A DNA stretch of 64,000 nt from Phocoena phocoena. Lineage: Eukaryota; Chordata; Mammalia; Artiodactyla; Phocoenidae. Below, piece by piece: positions 15,101 to 29,000 of the stretch. The first letter of the stretch is position 1; the number at the start of each line of letters is the position of its first letter. A model generated the notes under the pieces. The model made no database searches. It was not told the origin of the DNA and was given only the letters and a program-made list of their open reading frames with translations. The stretch spans positions 87,423,168 to 87,487,167 of the forward strand of contig NC_089220.1 in assembly GCF_963924675.1 (NCBI RefSeq), read 5' to 3'. The position numbers and the translations under genes were made by a program.

Positions 15101-18100
15101 AGGGGGCCATTTGTTCTGCTGAAGTGAGGCATAACTATTCCGGGTCTGAAATTCTCCAATCCACAAGGTAATGCTGAACCAATCATGGCGAGCTGTGAGG
15201 TATCTCCAGAGGGCTTCGGGAGAATATGATTTGTATTCTACATTAAGAACAAAATACATTTTAAAATAGCAATGAATAATGATTATTGACACAAAGCTCA
15301 ACACTAATTGAGTAAATATGATGATCTGGACAAATATCTATATAATATAACAGATGAATTATTCAGGCCCTCTGCTTCTTTTACTATTTTCCTCTTTTGT
15401 GGTGTTGCTCATTTTATAATCGATATATTAGCCCTCTTTTCCCTTTTCTTTTAATATAAATAAAAACTCTGGCTGTAATAATAAACACGAATTTGACATC
15501 CTATGAATTACCACTGTTTGCCAGTGTTAGTTATTCCCCAGAGCCCTGGTATGATACAGATCCTCAGTTTAAATAGGAAGAAACCAAAGACTATTTGGAA
15601 AAACAAAGAATGTCACTCTGAGGCTGGGAAGAGAACTCTTAGCCTTGAAATCTCAATTCACTGAACCACATGACTTTTCTCTTTCACTATCACATTATAA
15701 ATCCCTTACAAAAACCTCAAGGGCTCAATGTAATGACTTGCATTTTAAAGTAACTGAATATATTTCTTCCCCAAAAGGAATTCTAAAATGAGGACACACC
15801 AAAATATTCAAATACCAATGCCTTATTTAATCCTCATTCACTATGCTCAGATTTTAGGCTCTTTCACACTTGCCTTCTGGACTTATCCTGGGGAGAAGGA
15901 TGGATTCTTGTGTTAGTTGATTCCACCACTGAGCCCAAGTTAACACAATTCTGTGATCTTGCTTGTTAAGTTTATCTGTATCTTTATGATCATATTTCAG
16001 GAATGAGTCCAAAACAGACTTGTGCTTGAAAAAATCTTGTTCCTTTATCCAATACCTAAAAGAGTGATATGAAATTTTTTTTAATTTTGGAGGAAAAAGC
16101 ATCATTCCTTTTTCTCTGTTCAAGAAGTTCTACTCTTTTGGGGAACACAAAATTCAATACTCTTAATTTTGTATTTATTATCTTAAAAATATATATGATT
16201 ATGCACATATTGAAATGACAGGGAATTCCTAAGTCTCTTCTAGATGATACAAGTTTTATCTTCATAAGGAATGTAAGCTCAGTTCCACATAAGAAGTCCA
16301 TACTAACAGTTATAAGCTAAGCCTTGTCTACAATATTCTTCCCATGTTATAAAAAGGGGGCTAATGAGACTACCTGGGAAAAGACTGGATCTGCATATTT
16401 TCTTGGAAATGTCCTGAATAAAACTTCTCAACTTGATGCACGAAGTCTATAGTTCTTTTTTCTTTTTCAGAAAAATAATTTTTTTCTTTTAAAATTTCAA
16501 CCTTGAATAGAAAGTAATTTTTAAAAAGTAATTAAAGCAGTGACCTCACAAAAATCAAAAACATTTGCAAAACAAATGTCATGATTTTAAATATTTAAGA
16601 ATTGTGTTTTGTAGATAGCTAGTGGGAAGCAGCCGCATGGCACAGGGATATTAGCTTGGTGCTTTGTGACAGCCTGGAGGGGTGGGATAGGGAGAGTGGG
16701 AGGGAGGGAGACGCAAGAGGGAAGACATATGGGAACATATGTATATGTATAACTGATTCACTTTGCTATAAAGCAGAAACTAACACACCATTGTAAAGCA
16801 ATTATACCCCAATAAAGATGTTAAAAAAAATTAAAAATTAAAAAAAATTAAAAAAAAAAAGAATTGTGTTTTGAATTTTTGAGGCAATGTATGTATTCGC
16901 ACAAATTTTCCTTTACCACAAATGCAAAATGATCATTTAAAAAGACAAAAGAGTTGTCATACTTTTACTTACTGGGTATTAGTTGAATATTAAAATAATT
17001 CGTTTTGAAGTTTCACCAACATTTACTAGAAAATGTAAACTACTTGGTCTCACCTTTACCTACCAAAAAGTCCCGTATGTTTTTATCAGTTGTATAGAAG
17101 CATATCTTGAGCAATTGGTCTTTTACATTAAAGCCCTGAAGTAAACATAGAAAAATCAAGAAAACTTACATTTTGTAATGGAGCTATTTTGAACATAAAT
17201 ATATGTTAAATACAGAAGTACTCTATTATAGACATATGCCTTGTTAGAATTCCACAACTTTTCAGCTCTTGTAAACATTCATTTTCTACATTTATCATGC
17301 ATATTTACTGCCTAACCCTAAAGTCCTTAAGGCACTTTGTTTGCCAGAAGAAAGGCAGCACACAGAACAATTTAGGGTAATGCCAGGCTACCATAGTACC
17401 AAAACTACAGCTATCTGTTATGATGATTCACTTGAAGACAAAAGTCTGTGTAAATAACAACCTTTACATAGTTTCACTCCTCTGAACTTCCAGAAAGTTA
17501 CTGTGGGCAAGACCTCAACCACGCAGATGAGGCCCAGATCTCAGCTTTGTCCAGGAACCCCACCTCTAGGACATTCCCTTCTCAAATGAAGTAAAACCAT
17601 GGAACACAAGGTAAAGGTAAAAGCCATTGGAAAGTTCAAATGGAGATATAAGAGGTCACACAGACAATAAAGAATGTCCCCCAACAAATAATGAGGTCCT
17701 GTGCATGCTCTGACATGTGTGAAACCTTTCATGAGAAATACTGTCTCCTTCTAACCAAAGTACCAAATCTAACAGAGAACAAATGATGGAAATTCCAATC
17801 AAAAATTTCTTCAAGAAAGTTCTTAGTACCAAAGAATGTTTCCCAGTATTACTGTCATAATTTCCTAGTAAAAGTTACACAAATTTCTTAGTTTGTGACA
17901 CATCTATGAATACAAATCAATTTTTATATCAACCAGAAATTATATTAAATACATAAGAGAACTTCTCTTACATTAGAGACTTTATGATCAAACAGATTAT
18001 GCCACTTACCATATTCTTCAAAAGCTCAGAGGCTTCCTTTATATTATTCTTTTTCAAATTGTCAAAGACCAAATCTAGGCCTATTCTAATCAACTCCTCG

Positions 18101-20064
18101 AGTCTTTGAGCAGAATGACTATTAATCCTGAAGAAAGTTTGTGCCTCTGGTATTTTGTTGTTTAAAATGGCATTGGCAATAACTTCCTAGGAAAGAAGGA
18201 AGGAAGAAAAATATTTGCTTTTTGAGTTCCTTTTTATTACCTTATTATGATTATCAACATGGGACTTATACATTTACTGAGTACCTCAATAAGGGACCTT
18301 TACTGAAAACCTTCTACTAGATTTGGGGCTTTGCACAGGGGACATGAATTGACCAAAAGATGGACTCTGCTCTCTAGGAGGTTTTAGACTAGTATAAGAA
18401 ATGCAAATAAAGCACTGATTATAGTACTGTATGATAAGGGTGATGATATAGGTACCCCAGGGTTCCAGAGAGGAGGGTCCAGGAAAGGAACATCTAAATA
18501 AGAGAGATGAAAAAAAAAAAAGGTTTCCTAGTAGAGATGACTGATAAAGTAAAAGTTTTAAAGACAAGTATGTGTTACATACGTTTATTGAAAAAAGAAC
18601 ATGCGTTCCAAAAAGAGAGAATATTATATGCAGAGGCATAAAGGCAAGAAACAGTATCAAGCATTCAGAGAACTCCAAATTACTTAATATAACTGGAGAA
18701 AAAGCTGAAGAGAGTAGCAGGCGAGACTTGAAAGAAAAGCAAAGGCTCCGTCATAAAGGGCATTGTGTGTGTGAGATGGATTTTATCCTGAAACTTATGC
18801 AGAGCCACTGAAGGATCTTAAAAGCAAGGGTGATATAATCATATATATATTTTAGGAAGATATACATATTTTAAAAAGAACATGCATTCATATGCATGTT
18901 TTTGGAGACAGCGTCCACTGCTTTCATCAAAGTGGACTGTAACCTCCCCCAAAATTAGAAATCAATGATTATGAGTAAAAAGAGCAGAAGACCATGGATG
19001 AAGCCATGGAGCACATTAAAAGAGGGGAAAACAGGAAATGAATGAAACCTGCAAAGGAGACGGGAAGAGGGAAGCCCTAAAGAGTGGAAAGAAAATCAAG
19101 TAGTTTTTGGCTAGAGAATGATTAAGAGACAGAAAATGCAGTCACAGCAGGTACTTCCCTACCCTTCCACCCCAAGAAGAGCAGTCTTGTGAACCTGGCA
19201 GCATCTCAGCCTTATCAACTTTCAAACCCTATCAATTCTGATCCTCTGGGTTAAGCTATTCTGGCCTTTGTCTTTCCAATGCCAACACTCTCCAAGAGGT
19301 TAGAGGAATTCTTCCAGTCCCTAGTCAGAAAAAAGAATCAGAGTTTGGCTGTATTAACTTATACTATACAAAGAAAGGCAAGTTGATAAATACAGGAAAC
19401 TTAATTTACAAAATATCTTAACTAGAATCTGAGATAAGACTCGAATATACTTCTAAGCAATAATGTCATAAAATTTTCCTAAGATAGAATCAACAGCAGC
19501 AATTTGATTTATTCAAGGGTCAGGCAGAATGCATAAGTCCAAAGTGCCAGGCCCTAGACACTGAAGGAGTGACAGTTCACAATGAGTTTGGGGTCAGGTG
19601 TTTGTCCCTGGATCCAAATGGGCAGATCTGGCATAAAGAGGGAGCCTATCTGTGTTCTGAATTAAATAAATGAAACTTGTAGACATAAACTTGAAGTTGT
19701 GCCCAGAGATCCAAAAATCTATAAAACCTAGAACGCTTGCCAAAGATTCTGAATCACAAGTGTTCAGATTCTAAATTCTGTTTCTTCTATCATTTTCTCA
19801 GATCCTCTAAGTCTGGCAAATAAAAGAAGTGATAATTACTCATACTTACCTCAGTGCTGAGCTTCTCCCATATATTGCTCTCCTTTACTTTGGGGACATT
19901 TTCATTTACATCATATTCATCTATAGCATCTGTTAGCTTCCAAGGAAACTTTATCATGAAGGTTCGAAGTTCATTAATGTAGCTGGTCAAAATGTTCACT
20001 CCTTTCTGTAGATGTTCATCTAGCTCTATGGAAAACACCAATGTGCCAATTTCATATACATAAA

Positions 20065-20097
<33 letters not shown>

Positions 20098-23000
20098 GCA
20101 CAGACAGAATAAACTCTGAGCTATTATAAAGAAGTTTACAAAATGGCAAAATTCAAACTCAGCGTTTTCATGTCAAACAAAAAATCTCTGAGCCTTCTCC
20201 TATTTACAAGTACGTCCATGTTTTAATATAACCCTTTTCACCCTCTTCACAATGATTAGTTCTTTCTGCCAAATTTTCCAGTGTTAAAACCCAATTCACT
20301 CACTCAGTTACACACTGACTTTACCCAACCTAAGCAAATGGCACTCCCCGGCTTACGCTCTCTCACGCAATAGGACCACTTATATCTCTGTCCTGACATA
20401 AGAATGGGCTAATTATCCCCTTCTTTGCTGCTGTTCTTACCTTCATTGTGAATAAAAAGCTCCTTTATTTGTTTGTTAAGGAAAGACAGTGTAAGATTAA
20501 GCAACTGTTCCGAAAAGTGTTTGCTCTGGGTTTCAGAATCATTTTCTCTAATTGCTGAGCAAAGTAAATCCAATGCTGGTGTCAGCTCTTCCACATCTGA
20601 GGAAAAACCAAAGAAAGGAACGTGAAGAACACCAGGATACTCCCAGTAAAATTAACCTATCCAGAAATACCATGCTGCAATATCTTAAAACATAAGACAA
20701 AGACAAATGTCTTATTCTCGAAAAGCTCACAAAACTTTCATGAAGTCTCATTACTTGCAAACTTTAGCTACTCTACTTACTACTAGTCATCACTTACCGG
20801 TACTACGAGTAACTACGATTTTGCTGACCAACTACTATATTTTAAATACTGTACTTGGTGTTTTATAAATGCTATCTCATTTTTTCCATTTAACAACCTG
20901 AGAGGTAGGTGTTATAGCCCCCTTTCCACAGATGAGGAAACTGAGGATTAGCGAGGATAAATAACTTGTCCAAGCTAATTTGAAAGTATAGACAAAATTT
21001 GAATTTTAGCCTGTCTGATTCCAAAACCATTCTCTTAAACACACAGGTGAAAGCAAGGCCCCTGAATCCTCTATTTGCCAGCTTCAAATAAATAAAATGA
21101 TTCCTGTTTATCTTAGCATTGGCCCCACCTCTAGAATTGTACCTGTGTGAGAATGATGGGAAACATGGATTTTACCCTGAGAAACCAGGTAAAGTTAGTC
21201 CTATGCTTCTTGTTTCCAGATCCATCCCCACTCTTCAAGGAAAAGCAGTGCAGCTGAGAGTGGAGTAAGGAGTAATCACCAACCACCCAACAGCAGAAGT
21301 GAGTAATGACCATATAATCATTGATGGAGTCCCCCTCAACACCACAAACCAGGCCTTTCTCTATAAATTCAAGCAGACTTAAAAAAACAATGGAGCATAA
21401 AAAAGTTAGCAATTCAAGAGGGAGGAGACCAAACTCTGCACGCAAAACAAAAGAGAATGTTTTTAAAAAATAAAATTTCTAATCCACATTGTCAGTAAGG
21501 ACTAACGTTAAATTGATAGAAAAAGTAGGTTGTCATTTTCTCCACTTAAGAGTACAAATTGGTGAAACTTTTCTGGAGGGTAATTTATAAAAAAATTTAA
21601 GAATGTAAATTGTGTGTCTCTTTGACCTGTGAATTCCACATCTAGAAATTAATCCCAATAATTGTACATATGTGAAATTACACAAACACACAGCATTTAT
21701 AGCACATTGCCAATAATAGTAAAAATTAGAATCAACCTAATGTGTAATGGGAGTTTGGTTGGGTAAATTATGGTACAGCCCATACAATGAAATTCTATGC
21801 CATCATAAATAATAGGTATATCTATCATTATCAAGAAAGATGTCTGTAACATATTATCAAGTGAAAAAAAAAAAAAGCAGATTATAAAACTTTATGTACA
21901 AGGGAAAACACACTTTATTACCCTGTCCTCTAAAGAGAGGATTTGCATGACTACCTGGTCCAAGAAGAAAAGCAGAGCTCCCGTTTATTAAAAATGAAAG
22001 TCAAAGTCTTGAAAAGAAGTGTTGCTAATGTAGCAAAAAAGCAGAAGAGTCAGGCTGAAAAGTCTTATAACAAGTCCCAGTCCCCAACTCGGCCAGCTGC
22101 ACTGCCACTATACATCAATATCTCAGACAACTGCAAGAGCTGGAAATTTTTGCAAATGAAGTTTATTCTCTTTTGAATAAAATGCTCTTGAATTTGAAAG
22201 ATCATCTCTTCTTTGCATACCAAAGATACAAAGCACAGTACAGGATATGAATAATCAACGCATATGATAAGAACATTTATAGATTCTCACAACTATCTCA
22301 AGATTCCAGAAAGTAAATAAAATGTTATGACTGACTCCTGGCAAATAAATAAGTCATCAGAAAACACAACAATAATTTGAAAGTGATTAAAAAGGAAAAA
22401 TGATAAATACAAATGTAGAAGTCTCTACACTACTTACGTTTTAAATATAAATGGGATGGAAAGTGATCAAACTGATCAGGTACAGATGATTTTGAGGATG
22501 GACTCAAAAGATTTTCCTTGCTCTTCAAAAAGAAATCTACTGTGTCCAGCTGACGATTTTCTATTCCTGCCTGAGGTGGGAGAAAATCAGAAAAAAATTA
22601 CAATAGGAAAAAAAATTGGGATACAGATTTTTTAAACTTTACAACTTAATGTACTTACACAAAGAGACACAGACTATCTTTTTTTTTTTTTTTTAAGATT
22701 TATGTTTATTTATTTATTTATTTTTGGCTGCATCAGGTCTTTAGTTGCAGCACGCGGGATCTTCATTGAGGCATGCAGAATCTTTCATCGCGGCGCACAG
22801 GCTCTTTGTTGCAGCGCACCGCCTTCTCTCTAGTTGGGGCGTGCAGGTTTTCTCTCTCTAGTTGTGGTGCGCAGGCTCCAGGGCGCGTGGGCTCTGTAGC
22901 TGTGGTGTGCAGGTTCCAGAGCACGTGGGCTCTGTAGTTTGTGGCACACAGGCTCTCTAGTCGAGGCGCGTGAGCTCAGTAGTTGTGGCGTGCGGGCTTA

Positions 23001-26000
23001 GTTGCCCCGCAGCATGTGGGATCTTAGTTCCCTGACCAGGGATCAAATCCGCGTCCTCTGCATTGGAAGGCAGGTTCTTTACCACTGGACCACCAGGGAA
23101 GTCCCCACAAGACTATCTTTATCTTGCAAGAGTACGTGAGTTCTAGTGAGGATTCTGACAATGACCGTATGACTTGGGGCAAGTCTCTGTAACCTTTCTG
23201 AACTTCAGTTCTGCTTTAGTTCTACCATTCTGTAATTCTAACACCATTCAGAGCTAGGTACTCAGGGATCACCCTCACAGTTATCATCTATTTTAATTAA
23301 AATGTTAAAGCAGTATGATAAAAAGTTAAACTGAAAAAGCAGGCTAAATACAGACTCCCATTTCTAAAATAGGCATCTGAGGAAAGTTTTCTATAAAGAA
23401 CACGTAAAAATCACAGATTTAAAAATATATATACAGTTGACCCTTGAACAACTCAGGAGTTAGGGACGCTGACCCTCCCGTGCAGTGAAAAACCCATGTA
23501 TAACTCTACAGTCGTCACTCTGAATCAGAGGTTCCACACCCATGTATTCAACCAACCCTGGATTGTGCAGTACTGTAGTACTCACTATTGGAAAAAAGTC
23601 ATCATACAAGCGGACCTGCACAGCTCAAACCCATGTTGTTCAAGGGTCAATTACGTGTGTGTGTTTATAAGATATACCTTTAAATGCTCAGTTGAACTGG
23701 AAAGAAAGAGAAAAATCCTCAGAGAGTACAAACAAATCCCTGATGACCTAAATAAAGCAGGGGCTGAAAAACAGGGCCCACCAACCAAATTCAACTCCTG
23801 TCTGTCTTTGTAAATGAAGTTTTATGGGAACATCCGTTCATTTACCTATTGTCAATGGCTATAATGGCATATCTGAGTATTTGTAACAGAAATCTTCCTG
23901 GAAAGCCTAAAATATTTATTCTCTGGTCCTTGACAGAAAAAGTTTCCCATGCCTAGCCTAAAGCACTGTGCCTAAGAATCACCTGGAGAGCTTGTTAAAA
24001 TGTGGATTGCTGAGCCCATTCCCCAGAGATTCTGGTTCCCTAAGTCTGGGTTGGGGCCTGAGAATTTACATTTCTAATAAATCTGCTGGAGATGGTGATG
24101 CTGCTGGTCTGGGGACCACACTGAGAATCAATGGGCTGAAGTTCTGGGTGCTAGGCCAGGCAGGCTAGGTGAGAGGTATTGGTGAAAGTTATGTGTAAAG
24201 GAAGAAAAGAGAGGATAAACCTAGGGTCTATGCACAGTGACAATCTCCAAAAGAGGATGAACTAGAAAAATTACTCCACCAGAGGGAGACCATAAACAAA
24301 CCACGCCTTTGCACTAGGTAGTGAAAGGAAAAACTATACTATGTATGGTTAAATAAGAATATTATTGCTCTTAGGAGATATATGGTAAAGTACTTAGAAT
24401 GAAAAGTTACAAAGTTTGCAACTTTCAAATAGTTCAGCAAAAATAAGAAGTACACATACAGTTAAAACACGTGGCAGGGCTTCCCTGGTGGCGCAGTGGT
24501 TGGGAGTCCGCCGGCCGATGCAGGGGACACGAGTTCGTGCCCCGGTCTGGGAAGATCCCATATGCCGCGGAGCGGCTGGGTCCGTGAGCCATGGCCGCTG
24601 AGCCTGCGCGTCCGGAGCCTGCGCTCCGCAGCGGGAGAGGCCACAGCACTGAGAGGCCCGCGTACCGGGGAAAAAAAAAAAAAAAAAAACACGTGGCAAA
24701 ATGTTAACAGTCGGTAAATGGGAAAGAGGTAAATGGATGCTCATTTTATTATTTTTATAATTTTTCTATAAATTTGAAAATTTTCAAAATAACACATTTA
24801 AAAATAATGACCAAATAGTAATTCTGGAAATTAAAAAAATAAAAATTGAAACTAGATACTCAGTGGATGTATTTAATACCAGATTAGATATAGCTGAAAA
24901 GAGAAGTAATGAGCTGAAAGAGTGATATAAAGGAATTATCCAAAGACATGAGTTAAGAGAGGTTAAGAGAAACTGAGGAAAGTATGAAAATTCTAACTAC
25001 TTCTGACTGAAGTACCATTGTGACGACTGGAAAACGCACATTCAATTTTCACACACATGGAACATTTATGAAACTGAGTACTTACTAGGCTATACCTGAG
25101 TCTCAACAAATTCACTTGTTTGTATGTGGGGGGAGACTAAGGCCAAAACAATGCTGTAATACCACATCATCCTAATTAAACTCACTACACGGACACACTA
25201 TGTATAAAGACAGAGGCTTTACAGTCACACTGCCTGGGTTCAAACCCTGGTGCTACTGCTTAGTGTCCAAGTATATCTGTATTAGAATTCACAACCTCTC
25301 TGTGTTCCCTCACCTATAAAATGGAAATAATAAACAATATTTATCTATAGATAAGAAAATTAATGAGCTAGCATCTGACTATTAACATTAATATTTAGGA
25401 AAAATAACTATAGGAAATAACCTAAGAGTAAACACTACTCCTTCTGAATAATAGATTTGTAAGAGACTAATTTTCTTTTTTCTCCTATTCTCAAATTTTC
25501 TACAATAAATATTTTGTAGTATATAAAGGTAAGTTTTTCAACAAATGGTGCTGGACTATTGAATATCCACATGCAAAAGAATGAGGTTGGGTCCCTTCCA
25601 CTGACCATACATAAAAATTAATCAAAATGCATAAAAGACCTAAACGTAAGAGCTAAAACTATAAAACTCTTATAAGAGTAAATCTTCATGACCTCAGAAT
25701 AGGCACTCATTTCTTAGATATGACACCAAAAGCCCAAGTGACCAAAAAAAAAAAAAACCCAAAAAACAAAAAAAAAGGTAAACTAACTTCATCAAAATTA
25801 AAAACTTTTGTGTTTCAAAGGACACCATCAAGAAGGTGAAAAGACAACCCACACACAGAACAGGAGAAAATATTTACAAATCATATATCTCATAAAGGTC
25901 TAGAATATAGAAAGAACTCTCAGAATTCAAAAATAAAAACAAATAACTCAATTACAAAATGAACAAAGGATTTAAGTAGACATTTCTCCAAAGAGATACA

Positions 26001-29000
26001 CACATGGCCAATAAACATTTGAAAACATGTTCAACACATTAGTCATTAGGAAATGCAAGTCAAAACCACAATGAGATACCACTTCACTTTGACTTCAGAG
26101 CTAGTAGGATGGCTATGATAATAAAAAATTGGACAATAACAAGTTTTGGTGAGAATGGAGAGCTACAGGAACTTCCATACATTGCTGGTGGGAATGTAAA
26201 ATAGTGTAACCACTGTGAAACTGTGAAAACAGTTTGGTGGTTCTTCAGAAAGTTAAATGACTTCATAATTCCACTGCCAGGTATATACCCAAGAGAAATA
26301 AACACACATGATGACACAAAAACTAGTACACCACCTTTCATAGCAGGATAATCCCTAACAGCCAAAAAGGAAAAACCAACTAAATGTCCATCGACTGATG
26401 AATGGATAAAAAACATCTGCTTTATCCACATAATGGAATGTTATTCAGCCATAAAAATGAATGAAGTACTGACACATGCTACATGGATGAGCCTTGAAAA
26501 CATGCCAAATGAAAGCCAGTCATGAAAGGCCACATTTTTTATAATTCCATTTATATGAAATCGTCAGAATAGGCAAATCCAGAGACAGAAACAAGATTAA
26601 GTGTTTGGAAATTAGGGTTTGTGAGGAATTGGGAGTGACTGCCAATGGGTATGCTGTTTCTCTTTGGGGTGATGAAAATGTTATGGAATTAGACAGGATG
26701 GTTGTATAACTCTGAATATACTAAAACCCACTGAATTGTACATTAGATAGGTGAATTTTATGGTATGTAAACTATATCTCAATAAAGTTGCCACTAAAAA
26801 AAGTCTGGTACATAACATTATTAACTTCCAGTTTTCGACCTTGCTGGGCTGTGTGGTACAGTAGAAAGTGCCCTGATTTTGATTCTAGACCCTGCCTTAT
26901 TAGTATGGCTATGGGCCACTCAGTCAACCCTTTTGAGCCTTACGTTTTTCATCTGTAAAATGAAATGAATAAAAACTACCCAACCCGTCCCATGTGGTTA
27001 TTTTAACACAATTTAGAGAATGCATAAAAAAGACTGTTTGTGAACTATAAAATGTTACATAAATTCAGGTATGTCACTACCACAGCTGGATTAGAGGATT
27101 AGGGGCTACAGAGTAGGAATAAGAGATCACTCCTGCTCGAGCTTTCCATAGCTTGTTTCCACTTCATTTATTCTCATCAGCTTATTGTTGCCTCCAACTC
27201 TTGTAACTTTTTTTTCTTAAATAGTGTTTATTATAATCTTTTATCTTTTAAAGCCAAAAAGGGTAAACTGCTAAGCAAAATTAGGGTAACAAAACAGCCA
27301 AAACTAAGCAAATGGATGGGTAGAGGCTACAGATCCTTTGCCGCTAGGTTAAATGAATCTCCGAAATTGTTAGTCAAGTAACGGTAGATGACAGAAAATA
27401 ACCAAGCAAAGTTCTACAGACGTTTAATTCTGTTACCTCTAGCGCATGTATGGGGATGGAGCACCTCCCCCAACCATTGAGATGGCAAAGAGAGTCCACA
27501 GTGCTGGCACTTCCATGGATCATTAGCCTATTTAAAAATTCCTCTTGAGTCAAACCAAACAAAATCAGAGACAGTCCATCTTCTAGAAGAAAAACAAGTT
27601 AGCTTTAATAAATTATTAGGAGTTAGGTTTCAGGATTATGACAGGAATTTCTAATTACTCAATACTTCAGCACTGTAATTACAAACAGGTTTACTGGGTA
27701 CTAGTAACTAATGCCCTTAGGTAATAAATTCATACTTTTTCGAAGAATGTTATTTTTTAAAACAGTAACTGCAAGACAAATGCTCATAAGGACAATGCAT
27801 CCTATGAAATGACACTGAATCTCTCTTTTCTACATTGTACTATATGGCACAATCAATACCTGGAACCTTTAACTATTTACTGAGATGTCACATTTCTGGT
27901 TTACTAAAATAAAACAATAGCATGCTCTTGACACAAAGAAATACATGATTACCAAAACTGAGATAATGAAGAAGAAACACACGGTTAGTTCAATGAGAAC
28001 ACTCAGTAGTTTTACAGGAGGTTATGGCATAAATGCTGAATCAATGTATATCTGACACACCAAACCCAAATGCCTACGGGACCAAACAGGTGGGGAGAAG
28101 AAGTGCAAGAAAACCTAACCTGAAAGAAACTAACCCATCTAAGAGCACTGAAATTTGGCTCCAATCCATAAACTACTATGAGAGATGAGGGGCAGTGTGG
28201 CAGAGCTTTCAATTTTTCAGTAACAACTGAAATTCCAGATTTCGTGTGAAACCCTCTAATTTTACATGTTTATAATAAATAGAATCTTTTTTAAAATGCC
28301 TAGGTAGAGCTTCCCTGGTAGCGCAGTGGTTGAGAGTCCACCTGCCAATGCAGGGGACGCGGGTTTGTGCCCCGGTCCAGGAAGATCCCACATGCCACGG
28401 AGCAGCTGGGCCCGTGAGCCATGGCCGCTGAGCCTGCGCATCCGGAGCCTGTGCTCCGCAACAGGAGAGGCCACAACAGTGAGAGGCCCACGTATCGCAA
28501 AAAAAAAAAAAAAAAAAAAGCCTAGGTAGTGTAGGCCAAACAAAATGAATCTGAGTTCATGCATGGCCCATGAGCTAACAGCTTGCATCCTTTGCCTGTA
28601 CAGACTGAAGTCTCATGAATGACTCGCTGGGTTAAAATCAACCTTTCTTACTCTTAAACTCTTCCTGACTCAGTCCTAGCATTTAGCTGAGCAGAAATAA
28701 CCTTAATTAAAAATCAAACACGTGGGCTTCTCTGGTGGTGCAGTGGTTGAGAGTCCGCCTGCCGATGCAGGGGACACGGGTTCGTGCCCCGGTCTGGGAA
28801 GATCCCACATGCCGCGGAGCGGCTGGGCCCGTGAGCCATGGCCGCTGAGCCTGCGCGCTCAGAGCCTGTGCTCCACAACGGGAGAGGCCACAACAGTGAG
28901 AGGCCCGCGTACCACAAAAAAAAAAAAAAAAAAAAAATCAAACACATGAGACATTACTGAAAGCAACACCAAATTTTCTCCATCAAAGCCTAGGCTTAGA

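Noticed and set aside
15870..15874. Sequencing error in place of GT at the exon 14 donor
   Set aside because: Possible, but the rest of the site fits the GC-donor consensus exactly, so it is kept as real pending a check.
28714..28949. Repeated frames reading [20 protein letters not shown] and similar
   Set aside because: They are translations of CHR SINEs and recur at every copy.
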